A DNA stretch of 64,000 nucleotides, from NCBI GenBank assembly GCA_003240695.1, contig QFNC01000009.1, positions 1 to 64,000 on the forward strand. The letters are read 5' to 3'. Position numbers and translations under genes: made by a program. This document shows positions 42,066 to 50,265 of this stretch, piece after piece. The notes under the pieces were generated by a model that did not search any database, had not been told where the DNA came from, and was given only the letters and a program-made list of their open reading frames with translations. The first letter of the stretch is position 1; each line of letters begins with the position of its first letter. This DNA comes from Pseudoxanthomonas suwonensis (GTDB lineage: Bacteria; Pseudomonadota; Gammaproteobacteria; Xanthomonadales; Xanthomonadaceae).

Positions 42066-42698
42066 ATGACGATCGCTCAATTCTCCACCAAGGACCGCAT
42101 TCTCGGAGCGGCGGAAGAGTTGTTCGCGTTGAAGGGCTTCGCTGGCGCTTCGCTGCGCGAGGTGACCAGCCGTGCCGACGTGAACATCGCCGCGGTCAAT
42201 TACCATTTCGGCAGTAAGGAAAACCTGATCAACGAGGTGTTCCGGCGGCGCATGGACGGCATGAGCCGGCAACGGCTGGCGCTGCTGGCCCAGGCATTGC
42301 AGCAGGCCCCGGGCGATCTGGAACCGATCATCGCCGCCTTCGTGCAACCGGCGCTGGACATTGCCCAGGACCGCAACGGCGGAGCCGCGTTCGTGCGGGT
42401 CATCGCGCGTGCGTATGCCGAAAACAACGACAGCCTGCGCCGCTTCTTGTCCGAGCAGTACGGGCATGTGCAGCGCGAATTCGCCAAGGCCATCCAGACC
42501 TGCCTGCCGCAGCTGGGCAAGGAACAGCTGTACTGGCGCTTGGACTTCCTGTCCGGCGCATTGACCTATGCCATGGCCGATTTCGGCATGATCAAGCGTC
42601 CCGCCGACGTCAGCGAGGACGTGCATCGGATCAAGGCCGGGCGCGAGCTGATCCGCTTCACACTGGCCGGGTTTCTGGCCACCGAGCCGCAGGGATGA
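42066..42698 (+). CDS. psrA: PsrA-like TetR-family regulator of fatty-acid degradation
   Basis: A 210-residue TetR-family repressor. The DNA-binding part (residues 5-50: KDRILGAAEELFALKGFAG, then NIAAVNYHFGSKENL) closely resembles PsrA of Pseudomonas, and the C-terminal ligand domain is of similar size. PsrA binds long-chain acyl compounds and releases beta-oxidation genes. It is directly followed by fadN and a thiolase gene in the same direction, which fits. An upstream TTG at 42045 lies in the operator and is unlikely to be used. Confidence 0.85.
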   Translation: MTIAQFSTKDRILGAAEELFALKGFAGASLREVTSRADVNIAAVNYHFGSKENLINEVFRRRMDGMSRQRLALLAQALQQAPGDLEPIIAAFVQPALDIAQDRNGGAAFVRVIARAYAENNDSLRRFLSEQYGHVQREFAKAIQTCLPQLGKEQLYWRLDFLSGALTYAMADFGMIKRPADVSEDVHRIKAGRELIRFTLAGFLATEPQG

Positions 42699-42756
42699 GC
42701 CAGGACGGTGTCCGAACGATTTCATCATTTATCTGTAAAACAGGAACTTGTAGAAC

Positions 42757-45129
42757 ATGTCGAATGCAGTACTTGTAAGACGTGCCGCCGTGCTCGGTGC
42801 TGGCGTGATGGGCGCGCAGATCGCGGCGCACCTGACCAATGCCGGCGTGGACACCGTGCTCTTTGACCTGCCGGCGAAGGACGGCGACCCCAACGGCGTG
42901 GTGAACAAGGCCATCGCCAACCTAAGCAAGCTGTCCCCCGCGCCGCTGGCCAGCAAGTCGCTGGCGGCCGCCATCACCCCGGCCAACTACGACACCGGCC
43001 TGGAGCAGCTGCGCCACTGCGACCTGATCATCGAGGCGATCGCCGAACGGATGGACTGGAAGCAGGATCTGTACCGCAAAATCGCCGACTTCGTGCCCGA
43101 GCATGCAATTCTGGCCAGCAACACATCCGGCTTGGGAATCAACAAGTTGTCGGATGTTCTTCCTGAGAAACTTCAACCCCGATTCTGCGGGGTTCACTTC
43201 TTCAATCCGCCGCGCTACATGCATCTGGCGGAACTGATTCCTGCCCGTCGCACCGACCCGGCAGTGCTGGAAGGGCTGGAGACCTTCCTGACCAGCACCC
43301 TCGGCAAGGGCGTGGTGTACGCGCGCGACACGCCAAATTTCATCGGCAACCGCATCGGCGTGTTCTCGATCCTGGCCACAATGCACCACACCGATGCGTT
43401 CGGACTGGGCTTCGATACGGTGGATGCGCTGACCGGCCCGGCGATCGGCCGGCCCAAATCCGCCACTTACCGCACCGCCGACGTGGTCGGGCTGGACACC
43501 ATGGCCCATGTCATCAAGACCATGGCCGACACCCTGCCCAACGACCCCTGGCACCGCTATTTCCAGGCGCCGAAATGGCTGACCGCGCTGATCGAGAAGG
43601 GCGCACTGGGCCAGAAGACCGGCGCCGGCATCTACAGCAAGCGCGGCAAGGACATCGGGGTGCTGGACCTGCAGGCGCAGGATTACCGGCCCAGCCAGCA
43701 GGACGTCGATCCGGAAGTCGGCGCGATCCTGAAGGAAAAGGATCCGGCCAAGAAGTTCGCCGCGCTGCGCGCCAGCCAGCACCCACAGGCGCAGTTCCTG
43801 TGGGCGGTGTTCCGCGACCTGTTCCACTACAGCGCCTACCACCTGGCCGACATCGCCGAAACCGCCCGCGACGTGGATCTGGCCATCCGCTGGGGTTACG
43901 GCTGGTCGCTGGGGCCGTTCGAGACTTGGCAGGCCGCCGGCTGGAAGCAGGTGGCCGACTGGATCGCCGAGGACATCGTGGCCGGCAAGGCCATGAGCAG
44001 CGAACCCCTGCCCGACTGGGTGTTCGATGGCCGTGACGGCGTGCACGCGGCCGATGGCAGCTACAGCCCCGGCAAGAATGCCAAGCTGCCCCGCTCCGCC
44101 CTGCCGGTGTACAAGCGCCAGCGCTTTCCCGATCCGCTGCTGGGCGAACGCGCCGATCCGGGCGAAACGGTGTTCGAGAACGACGGCCTGCGCATGTGGC
44201 ACGACGGCGACGACGTGGCCGTGGTCAGCTTCAAGACCAAGATGCACACCGTGAACGACGCGGTCATCGACGGCCTGCAGGACGCCGTGGCCCGTGCCGA
44301 GCGCGGTTTCAAGGGTCTGGTGGTGTGGCAGCACAAGGAACCGTTCTCGGCCGGCGCCGACCTGTCCGGTGCGCTGGGCCTGCTGCAGGCCGGAAAAATG
44401 GATGCCTTCGAAGCCATGGTGGCCAATTTCCAGAATGCCAGCCAGGCGATCAAGTACGCGCTGGTGCCGGTGGTGACCGCGGTGCGCGGCCTGGCGTTGG
44501 GCGGCGGCTGCGAATTCCAGATGCACAGCGCCAGGACCGTGGCCGGACTGGAAAGCTACATCGGACTGGTGGAAGCCGGCGTGGGCCTGCTTCCGGCCGG
44601 TGGCGGCCTGAAGGAACTGGCGGTACGTGCTTCCGAGGCCGCCGGCGCCAATGGTCCGGTGTTCGACGAACTGAAGAAGGTGTTCGAGACCGTGGCGATG
44701 GCCAAGGTGTCCACCTCGGCGGTGGAAGCGAAGGAGCTGGGCCTGCTGCGTCCGCAGGACACGGTGGTGTTCAACGCCTACGAACTGCTGCACATCGCCA
44801 AGGGCCAGGCCACGATGCTGGCCGACGCCGGCTACCGGCCGCCGCGGCCGGCGCGCCAGATCCGTGTGGCAGGCGACGTGGGCATCGCCACCTTCAAGAT
44901 GCTGCTGGTCAACATGCGCGAAGGCCGTTTCATCAGTCCTTATGACGAGGAAATCGCCACCCGGATCGCAACCGTGCTGTGCGGCGGCAATGTCGACCGC
45001 AACAGCATCGTCGACGAGGACTGGCTGCTGGCACTGGAGCGCAAGCACTTCGTGGAACTGGCGCAGCAGCCGAAAACCCAGGAACGCGTGGCGCACATGC
45101 TGAAGACCGGCAAGCCGCTGCGCAACTGA
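42757..45129 (+). CDS. fadN: 3-hydroxyacyl-CoA dehydrogenase/enoyl-CoA hydratase (FadN type)
   Basis: A 790-residue bifunctional beta-oxidation enzyme. The NAD-binding 3-hydroxyacyl-CoA dehydrogenase is N-terminal (GAGVMG at residues 14-19; FFNPPRYMHLAELIP) and the enoyl-CoA hydratase (crotonase) is C-terminal (FSAGADLSGAL; GGGCEFQMH). This order is opposite to FadB and equals that of FadN. AGGAA stands ten bases before ATG at 42757. It hydrates 2-enoyl-CoA and oxidises the product; the next gene supplies the thiolase. Confidence 0.95.
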   Translation: MSNAVLVRRAAVLGAGVMGAQIAAHLTNAGVDTVLFDLPAKDGDPNGVVNKAIANLSKLSPAPLASKSLAAAITPANYDTGLEQLRHCDLIIEAIAERMDWKQDLYRKIADFVPEHAILASNTSGLGINKLSDVLPEKLQPRFCGVHFFNPPRYMHLAELIPARRTDPAVLEGLETFLTSTLGKGVVYARDTPNFIGNRIGVFSILATMHHTDAFGLGFDTVDALTGPAIGRPKSATYRTADVVGLDTMAHVIKTMADTLPNDPWHRYFQAPKWLTALIEKGALGQKTGAGIYSKRGKDIGVLDLQAQDYRPSQQDVDPEVGAILKEKDPAKKFAALRASQHPQAQFLWAVFRDLFHYSAYHLADIAETARDVDLAIRWGYGWSLGPFETWQAAGWKQVADWIAEDIVAGKAMSSEPLPDWVFDGRDGVHAADGSYSPGKNAKLPRSALPVYKRQRFPDPLLGERADPGETVFENDGLRMWHDGDDVAVVSFKTKMHTVNDAVIDGLQDAVARAERGFKGLVVWQHKEPFSAGADLSGALGLLQAGKMDAFEAMVANFQNASQAIKYALVPVVTAVRGLALGGGCEFQMHSARTVAGLESYIGLVEAGVGLLPAGGGLKELAVRASEAAGANGPVFDELKKVFETVAMAKVSTSAVEAKELGLLRPQDTVVFNAYELLHIAKGQATMLADAGYRPPRPARQIRVAGDVGIATFKMLLVNMREGRFISPYDEEIATRIATVLCGGNVDRNSIVDEDWLLALERKHFVELAQQPKTQERVAHMLKTGKPLRN

Positions 45130-45149
45130 TCGACGACGAGGACATCATC

Positions 45150-46355
45150 ATGAACAAGCAAATCCAAGACGCCTACATCGTCGCCGCTACCCGCACCCCG
45201 GTCGGCAAGGCACCCAAGGGCGTGTTCCGCAACACCCGTCCCGACGACCTGCTGGCCCACGTGCTGAAGGCCGTCGTGGCACAGGCCCCGGGCATCGACG
45301 TGAACCGCATCGAGGACGCGGTGATCGGCTGCGCCATGCCCGAAGGCGAGCAAGGCATGAACGTGGCCCGCATCGGCGTGCTGCTGGCCGGGCTGCCGCA
45401 CACCGTGGCCGCGCAGACCATCAACCGCTTCTGCTCGTCCGGGCTGCAGGCCGTGGCCTTGGCCGCGGACCAGATCCGGCTGGGCACGGCCGACCTGGTG
45501 CTGGCCGGCGGCACCGAAAGCATGAGCATGGTGCCGATGATGGGCCATCACCCATCGCTGTCGCCGGAGGTGTTCAACGCCGGCCACGACGCCATCGCGC
45601 TGGGCATGGGCATCACCGCCGAAAACGTGGCCGAACAGTGGAAGGTGACCCGCGAGGAGCAGGATGCCTTCGCGCTGGCCTCGCACCAGAAGGCACTGAA
45701 GGCGATCGCCGATGGCGCGTTCCGCAGCGAAATCAGCCCGTACGAAGTGGTCTCGCACCAACCCGATCTGGCCGGCAACGTGGTGCGCCTGCGCCAGCTG
45801 CTGGTGGAAAACGACGAAGGCCCGCGTGCCGACACCACCCTGGAAGGCCTGGCCAAACTGCGGCCGGTGTTCCGCAACGGCCAGTTCGGCGGTACCGTCA
45901 CCGCCGGCAATTCGTCGCAGATGAGCGACGGCGCCGCAGCCGTTCTGCTCGCCTCCGAGCAGGCGATCAAGGACTACGGCCTGACCCCGCTGGCGCGCTT
46001 CGTCAGCTTCTCGGTGGCGGGCGTGAAGCCGGAGATCATGGGCATCGGTCCGATCGAGGCCATCCCCAAGGCTCTGAAGCACGCCGGACTGAGCAAGGAC
46101 CAGATCGACTGGATCGAACTCAATGAAGCCTTCGCCGCGCAGGCGCTGGCGGTGATCAAGGACAGCCAGCTGGATCCGGCCAAGGTGAACCCGCTGGGTG
46201 GCGCGATTGCCTTGGGCCATCCGCTGGGCGCCACCGGCGCGGTGCGCACCGCGACCATCGTGCACGGCCTGCGCAACCGCCAGCAGAAGTACGGAATGGT
46301 GACCATGTGCATCGGCACCGGCATGGGCGCGGCGGGGATTTTCGAAGCACTGTGA
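45150..46355 (+). CDS. fadA: acetyl-CoA C-acyltransferase (3-ketoacyl-CoA thiolase)
   Basis: A 401-residue thiolase performing the last beta-oxidation step. The acyl-carrying Cys95 (NRFCSSGLQ), His357 (GHPLGATGA) and the base Cys387 (CIGTGMGAA) are present. It starts 20 bases after fadN with GACGAGGA upstream and ends the transcript at the hairpin 46382-46408. Confidence 0.95.
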   Translation: MNKQIQDAYIVAATRTPVGKAPKGVFRNTRPDDLLAHVLKAVVAQAPGIDVNRIEDAVIGCAMPEGEQGMNVARIGVLLAGLPHTVAAQTINRFCSSGLQAVALAADQIRLGTADLVLAGGTESMSMVPMMGHHPSLSPEVFNAGHDAIALGMGITAENVAEQWKVTREEQDAFALASHQKALKAIADGAFRSEISPYEVVSHQPDLAGNVVRLRQLLVENDEGPRADTTLEGLAKLRPVFRNGQFGGTVTAGNSSQMSDGAAAVLLASEQAIKDYGLTPLARFVSFSVAGVKPEIMGIGPIEAIPKALKHAGLSKDQIDWIELNEAFAAQALAVIKDSQLDPAKVNPLGGAIALGHPLGATGAVRTATIVHGLRNRQQKYGMVTMCIGTGMGAAGIFEAL

Positions 46356-46381
46356 GCGGTACCGATACTGCATGACGAGAG

Positions 46382-46408
46382 AAACGGCCCGCATGGGCCG
46401 TTTTTTTT
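46382..46408 (+). terminator. intrinsic terminator of the fad operon
   Basis: AAACGGCCC and GGGCCGTTT pair around a GCAT loop and run into eight T residues. It lies 27 bases after the thiolase stop. The A-run on the left makes it usable from the opposite side too, where the feo operon ends. Confidence 0.92.
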
Positions 46409-46443
46409 CCGTATCGGATCGCCGAAATCCGGCCAGTCCGGAT

Positions 46444-46677
46444 TCAGCCGCAACCGTTGCAGCCGCCGCACCCTGCGCTTGCTGCGGCTGCTGGAGCCAG
46501 GCGACGCCCCATCTGCTGCAGCCAGCCGGGGCGGTTCGGCCGCAGCAACCATGCCGCCACGCGCAGCCTCAACGCACGTGCGGCGCGCGGAAAACGGCTT
46601 CGAAACACGAATGCCGCACTGGCGATGACCGCCACCGCGATCACCATGTATTGCAGGAACAGGGACGTGTCCATCAT
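46444..46677 (-). CDS. small membrane protein with Cys-rich tail, encoded after feoB
   Basis: A 77-residue protein: an N-terminal membrane helix (residues 6-26), a basic middle (RSRFPRAARALRLRVAAWLL) and the tail AGCGGCNGCG with three cysteines. Its ATG overlaps the feoB stop (ATGA). It resembles the short FeoB-associated Cys-rich membrane proteins that take the place of FeoC in many bacteria (DUF6587 type in xanthomonads). The cysteines could bind iron or an Fe-S cluster; the role is not established. Confidence 0.8.
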   Translation of the reverse strand: MMDTSLFLQYMVIAVAVIASAAFVFRSRFPRAARALRLRVAAWLLRPNRPGWLQQMGRRLAPAAAASAGCGGCNGCG

Positions 46678-48548
46678 CCGGCGCCCAGTGCCATGGCCAC
46701 GCGGTAGGTGATGAACGCGGCGAGATAGGCCATGCCAAACAGATAACCGGTGGCGATGGCCACCTGCTTCCACGAATGCGTTTCGCGCCGGATGGTGGCC
46801 AGGGTGGAAATGCACTGCGGCGCGTAGATGAACCACACCAGCAGCGACAAGGCGGTGGCCAGCGACCAGTCGGCGGCCAGGATCGGTTTCAGCGCCTCGG
46901 TGGCGGCGGCCTCGTCGGTCACCGACAGGGCATACACCGTGGCCAGCGATGACACTGCCACTTCGCGCGCGGCCATGCCCGGCACCAGCGCGATGCTGAT
47001 CTGCCAGTTGAATCCCAGTGGTGCAAAGACTGCAGCCAGTACGTGACCGATGCGGCCGGCGAAGCTGTAATCGATGGCCGGTCCGGTGAAATCCGGCGGC
47101 GGCGCGGGGAATGTCAGCAGAAACCACAGCAGCACGGTCAGCGCCAGAATGATGCCACCCACGCGCTTGAGGAAGATCATCGCCCGCTCCCACAGGCCGA
47201 TCAGCAGATCGCGCGGATGCGGCACGCGGTACGAGGGCAATTCCAGCAGCAGCAAGTGCTCGCTCCGGTCGCGCCGCCACAGTTTCATCATCCACGACAC
47301 CAGCAGGGCGCTGACGATGCCGGCCATGTACAGCCCGAACAGCACCAGGCCCTGCAGATTCAAGATTCCGGCGACCTGTCGCTGCGGGATGAAGGCGCCG
47401 ATCAGCAGTGCGTACACCGGCAGCCGCGCCGAGCAGGTCATCAGCGGCGCCACCAGGATGGTGGCCAGGCGGTCGCGGGGATCGTGGATGGAGCGTGTGG
47501 CCATGATGCCGGGCACCGCGCACGCGAAACTGGACAGCAGCGGAATGAACGACCGTCCGGACAATCCCGCACTGGCCATCAACCGGTCCAGCAGGAATGC
47601 AGCACGCGGCAGATAACCGCTTTCCTCCAACGCCAGAATGAAGGCGAACAGGATCAGGATCTGCGGCAGGAAGATCACCACCCCGCCCAACCCTGCGATC
47701 ACCCCATCCACCAGCAGGCTTTGCAAAGGCCCCTCGGGCAGCCAACTGCCCACCTGACCACCCAGCCAGCCGGTTCCGGCCTCGATCAGGTCCATCAGCG
47801 GCGTGGCCCAGGCGAACACCGCCTGGAAGATCAGGAACATCACCACAGCCAGCGCCAGAATGCCGACGACCGGATGCAGCAGCCAGCGGTCCAGGGCATC
47901 GTCGATGCGCGACGCTTCGGCAGGCGTGGACACGGCCAATGCCATCAGCCGGCGTGTTTCGGCATGCAGATCCATTGGCGATGCCGCTTCTCCGGGCTGC
48001 GGCAGCGGCAACGTGCGTGCCCGCTCCAGCTGCTGTTCGATGCACTCGATCAGCGCCTGCGCGCCGCCGCTGCGCACGGCCACGGTCTCCACCACCGGCA
48101 TGCCCAGTTCGCGCTGCAGCAATGCGGCATCGATGCGGATGCCGCGGCGTTCGGCCACGTCGGCCTGGTTCAGCGCCACCACCATCGGCCGGCCGAGCGC
48201 GCGCAACTCCAGCACGAAACGCAGGTGCAGGCGCAGGTTGGTGGCATCCACCACGCACACCAGCAGGTCCGGGACCGGTTCGCCGGGATAGAAGCCGCGG
48301 CACACGTCGCGTGCGATGGCTTCCTCCAGGCTGGCCGGCTGCAGGCTGTACGCACCGGGCAGATCCAGCACCGCATAACTGCGGCCGGACGCTGTCTGCA
48401 GGCGGCCTTCCTTGCGCTCCACGGTCACGCCGGTGTAGTTGGCCACCTTCTGCCGGCTGCCGGTCAACTGGTTGAACAGCGCCGTCTTGCCGCTGTTGGG
48501 ATTGCCGATCAGGGCCAGCCTGGGCACGGGTGAGACATCCGCCGTCAC
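46674..48548 (-). CDS. feoB: FeoB, ferrous iron transporter
   Basis: A 624-residue Fe(II) permease. The N-terminal G domain has GNPNSGKTALFN (residues 15-26), the DLPGAYSL switch, and NQAD as the guanine-specificity motif. The membrane core contains two Gate repeats, including SSFACAVPGIMATR and PGMAAREVAVSSL. It is shorter than E. coli FeoB (773), missing the extra C-terminal segments, but the core is complete. It starts four bases inside the feoA end. Confidence 0.96.
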   Translation of the reverse strand: MTADVSPVPRLALIGNPNSGKTALFNQLTGSRQKVANYTGVTVERKEGRLQTASGRSYAVLDLPGAYSLQPASLEEAIARDVCRGFYPGEPVPDLLVCVVDATNLRLHLRFVLELRALGRPMVVALNQADVAERRGIRIDAALLQRELGMPVVETVAVRSGGAQALIECIEQQLERARTLPLPQPGEAASPMDLHAETRRLMALAVSTPAEASRIDDALDRWLLHPVVGILALAVVMFLIFQAVFAWATPLMDLIEAGTGWLGGQVGSWLPEGPLQSLLVDGVIAGLGGVVIFLPQILILFAFILALEESGYLPRAAFLLDRLMASAGLSGRSFIPLLSSFACAVPGIMATRSIHDPRDRLATILVAPLMTCSARLPVYALLIGAFIPQRQVAGILNLQGLVLFGLYMAGIVSALLVSWMMKLWRRDRSEHLLLLELPSYRVPHPRDLLIGLWERAMIFLKRVGGIILALTVLLWFLLTFPAPPPDFTGPAIDYSFAGRIGHVLAAVFAPLGFNWQISIALVPGMAAREVAVSSLATVYALSVTDEAAATEALKPILAADWSLATALSLLVWFIYAPQCISTLATIRRETHSWKQVAIATGYLFGMAYLAAFITYRVAMALGAG

Positions 48549-48796
48549 GACCCGTCTCCGATGTCCAGCGTCACCTGCACGCGCGCCGCTTCGCTGCGCC
48601 GCAACGCGAACCGCGTGTTGCCGATCTGCACCAGCAAGGGTTCCGCCCCGAACGGTCCGGCGGCGGTCACCTTCACGGATTCGCCGGCAACGAACCCCAG
48701 TTCGCCCAGACGGCGGGCGATGCCGTCGTTGTCGCCGGTGGCGGTCACCTCATCCACGATGGCCGGACGGTGGCGAGGAAGCTCGGTCAGGTTCAC
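48545..48796 (-). CDS. feoA: FeoA
   Basis: An 83-residue SH3-like protein needed for FeoB transport, starting VNLTELPRHRPAIVDEV with GTG at 48796. The family signature is RRLGELGFVAGESVKV and the C-terminal ALRRSEAARVQV. No clear ribosome site is present. A -10-like TACAAT (48830-48825) and the Fur box at 48808-48826 lie just upstream. Confidence 0.93.
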   Translation of the reverse strand: MNLTELPRHRPAIVDEVTATGDNDGIARRLGELGFVAGESVKVTAAGPFGAEPLLVQIGNTRFALRRSEAARVQVTLDIGDGS

Positions 48797-48807
48797 GTCG
48801 CGCGGAA

Positions 48808-48826
48808 AATAGGAATGGTTCTCAAT
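48808..48826. promoter_or_regulatory. likely Fur box upstream of feoA
   Basis: AATAGGAATGGTTCTCAAT matches the inverted pattern AATGAGAATnATTCTCATT at about 15 of 19 positions. It sits 11 bases upstream of the feoA GTG and next to the -10-like TACAAT, so an iron-loaded Fur dimer would cover the transcription start and repress feoAB. Confidence 0.65.
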
Positions 48827-48883
48827 TGTAGCACCACCGTGCCCTGCATGAGTTGCGGGTGCCACGGCGTTTATGATGGGTCG

Positions 48884-49690
48884 ATGACCGATCGCATCCT
48901 GCCCTCCGCCCTGCGCGACAGCCTGCAACTGGACCTTGCCGACCAGGTCGCCACGTTGCGGCTGAATCGCCCGCAGCTGCACAACGCCTTCGACGATGGA
49001 CTGATCGATGCCCTGACCGGCTGCCTGCAACGTCTGGGCGCGGATGCCGACATCAGGGCGGTGGTGCTGGCCGGCAACGGCGCGTCGTTTTCCGCTGGCG
49101 CCGATCTGCACTGGATGCAGCGCATGGCCGCGGCAGACGAAGCCGAAAACCGTCGCGATGCGCTTGCGCTGGCCCGGTTGATGCGGGTGCTGGATGAACT
49201 GCCCAAACCCACCGTTGCCCGCGTGCATGGTGCAGCGTTCGGCGGCGGCGTGGGCCTGATCGCCTGCTGCGACATCGCCATCGGCGTGCCCGAAGCCCGG
49301 TTCGGCCTGACCGAAGCCCGACTGGGCCTGCTGCCGGCGGTGATTTCGCCCTACGTGATCCGCGCCATCGGCAGCCGCAGCGCGCGCCGCTACTTCGCCA
49401 CGGCAGAGCGCTTCGACGCATCCGAAGCCCTGCGCATCGGCCTGCTGCATCAGGTGGTGGATGCCGCACAGCTGGATGCCGCCGTGCAGCGACAGCTCGA
49501 TCTGCTGCGCAAGGCCGGGCCGCTGGCCACTGCAAGTGCCAAGCAACTCGTGCGCGATGTGCTCGCCCATGCTGACACCGATCGCCATGATGCCGACAAC
49601 GCTGCGTTGATCGCGCGCCTGCGCGTTTCGCCTGAGGGACAGGAAGGCATCGGCGCGTTCCTTGAGAAGCGGCCCGCGGCGTGGCAATAG
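48884..49690 (+). CDS. liuC: methylglutaconyl-CoA hydratase (LiuC type)
   Basis: A 268-residue crotonase-fold enzyme. The acyl-CoA site has SFSAGADLHWMQRM and GAAFGGGVGLIACCDIAIG; LTEARLGLLPAVISPYVI is typical of the LiuC/AtuE group. In leucine catabolism it hydrates 3-methylglutaconyl-CoA to HMG-CoA. liuD and liuE follow. It is divergent from feoA, with 87 bases between. A start upstream in the same frame is unlikely. Confidence 0.9.
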   Translation: MTDRILPSALRDSLQLDLADQVATLRLNRPQLHNAFDDGLIDALTGCLQRLGADADIRAVVLAGNGASFSAGADLHWMQRMAAADEAENRRDALALARLMRVLDELPKPTVARVHGAAFGGGVGLIACCDIAIGVPEARFGLTEARLGLLPAVISPYVIRAIGSRSARRYFATAERFDASEALRIGLLHQVVDAAQLDAAVQRQLDLLRKAGPLATASAKQLVRDVLAHADTDRHDADNAALIARLRVSPEGQEGIGAFLEKRPAAWQ

Positions 49691-49726
49691 AATGAATCCG
49701 ACCCAATCCCTCGCATCGCCATCGCC

Positions 49727-50263
49727 ATGACCACCGAAACCTACCGCATCGACATCAACCGCACCAAGATCGTCCTGTCCGTCATCGTCCTGTTCGCGCT
49801 GGCAATAGGCTCGATATGGATGTGGATGCGCGGCCCTTCTCCGGATGCCGTGTTTCCGTTGCACCGCAGCCCCACAGCGCATCTGATCACGAGCATCTGC
49901 GGTGTCGTGTTCGGGATCGGCTTCGGTGCCCTCGGGCTGCGCAGGCTGATGACCAGCGAACCACCCTTGATGCTCAACCCGCAGGCCTTGTACATGAACA
50001 TCGACGGCTTCCGAATCCCCTGGACCGACATCGAGGCGATCGAGTCGGTCGAGCACGACGCCGGGCCGGGCTATGTCGTGCGGCTGAAGAATCCGCAGAA
50101 GTTCCTGGACGAGCATGCCGATCATCGCAACGCCCGTGCGCTGAAGGAAGCCAACTGGACGCTCGGTACGCCCATCGTGTTCTACATTTCCGGATTGAAC
50201 ATGGACCGGGAGAAGTTCGAGCGCGTGGCTACCGGATACATGGCTCGCGCCGCCAACGAGTGA
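49727..50263 (+). CDS. STM3941-type membrane protein inside the liu cluster
   Basis: A 178-residue protein with two membrane helices (about residues 15-34 and 51-71) and a C-terminal soluble domain that includes FRIPWTDIEAIESV, a PH-like strand pattern, and the STM3941-family segment GTPIVFYISGLNMDREKF. Its function is unknown. It interrupts an otherwise metabolic operon between liuC and liuD, with two bases to liuD. Confidence 0.75.
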   Translation: MTTETYRIDINRTKIVLSVIVLFALAIGSIWMWMRGPSPDAVFPLHRSPTAHLITSICGVVFGIGFGALGLRRLMTSEPPLMLNPQALYMNIDGFRIPWTDIEAIESVEHDAGPGYVVRLKNPQKFLDEHADHRNARALKEANWTLGTPIVFYISGLNMDREKFERVATGYMARAANE

Positions 50264-50265
50264 AC

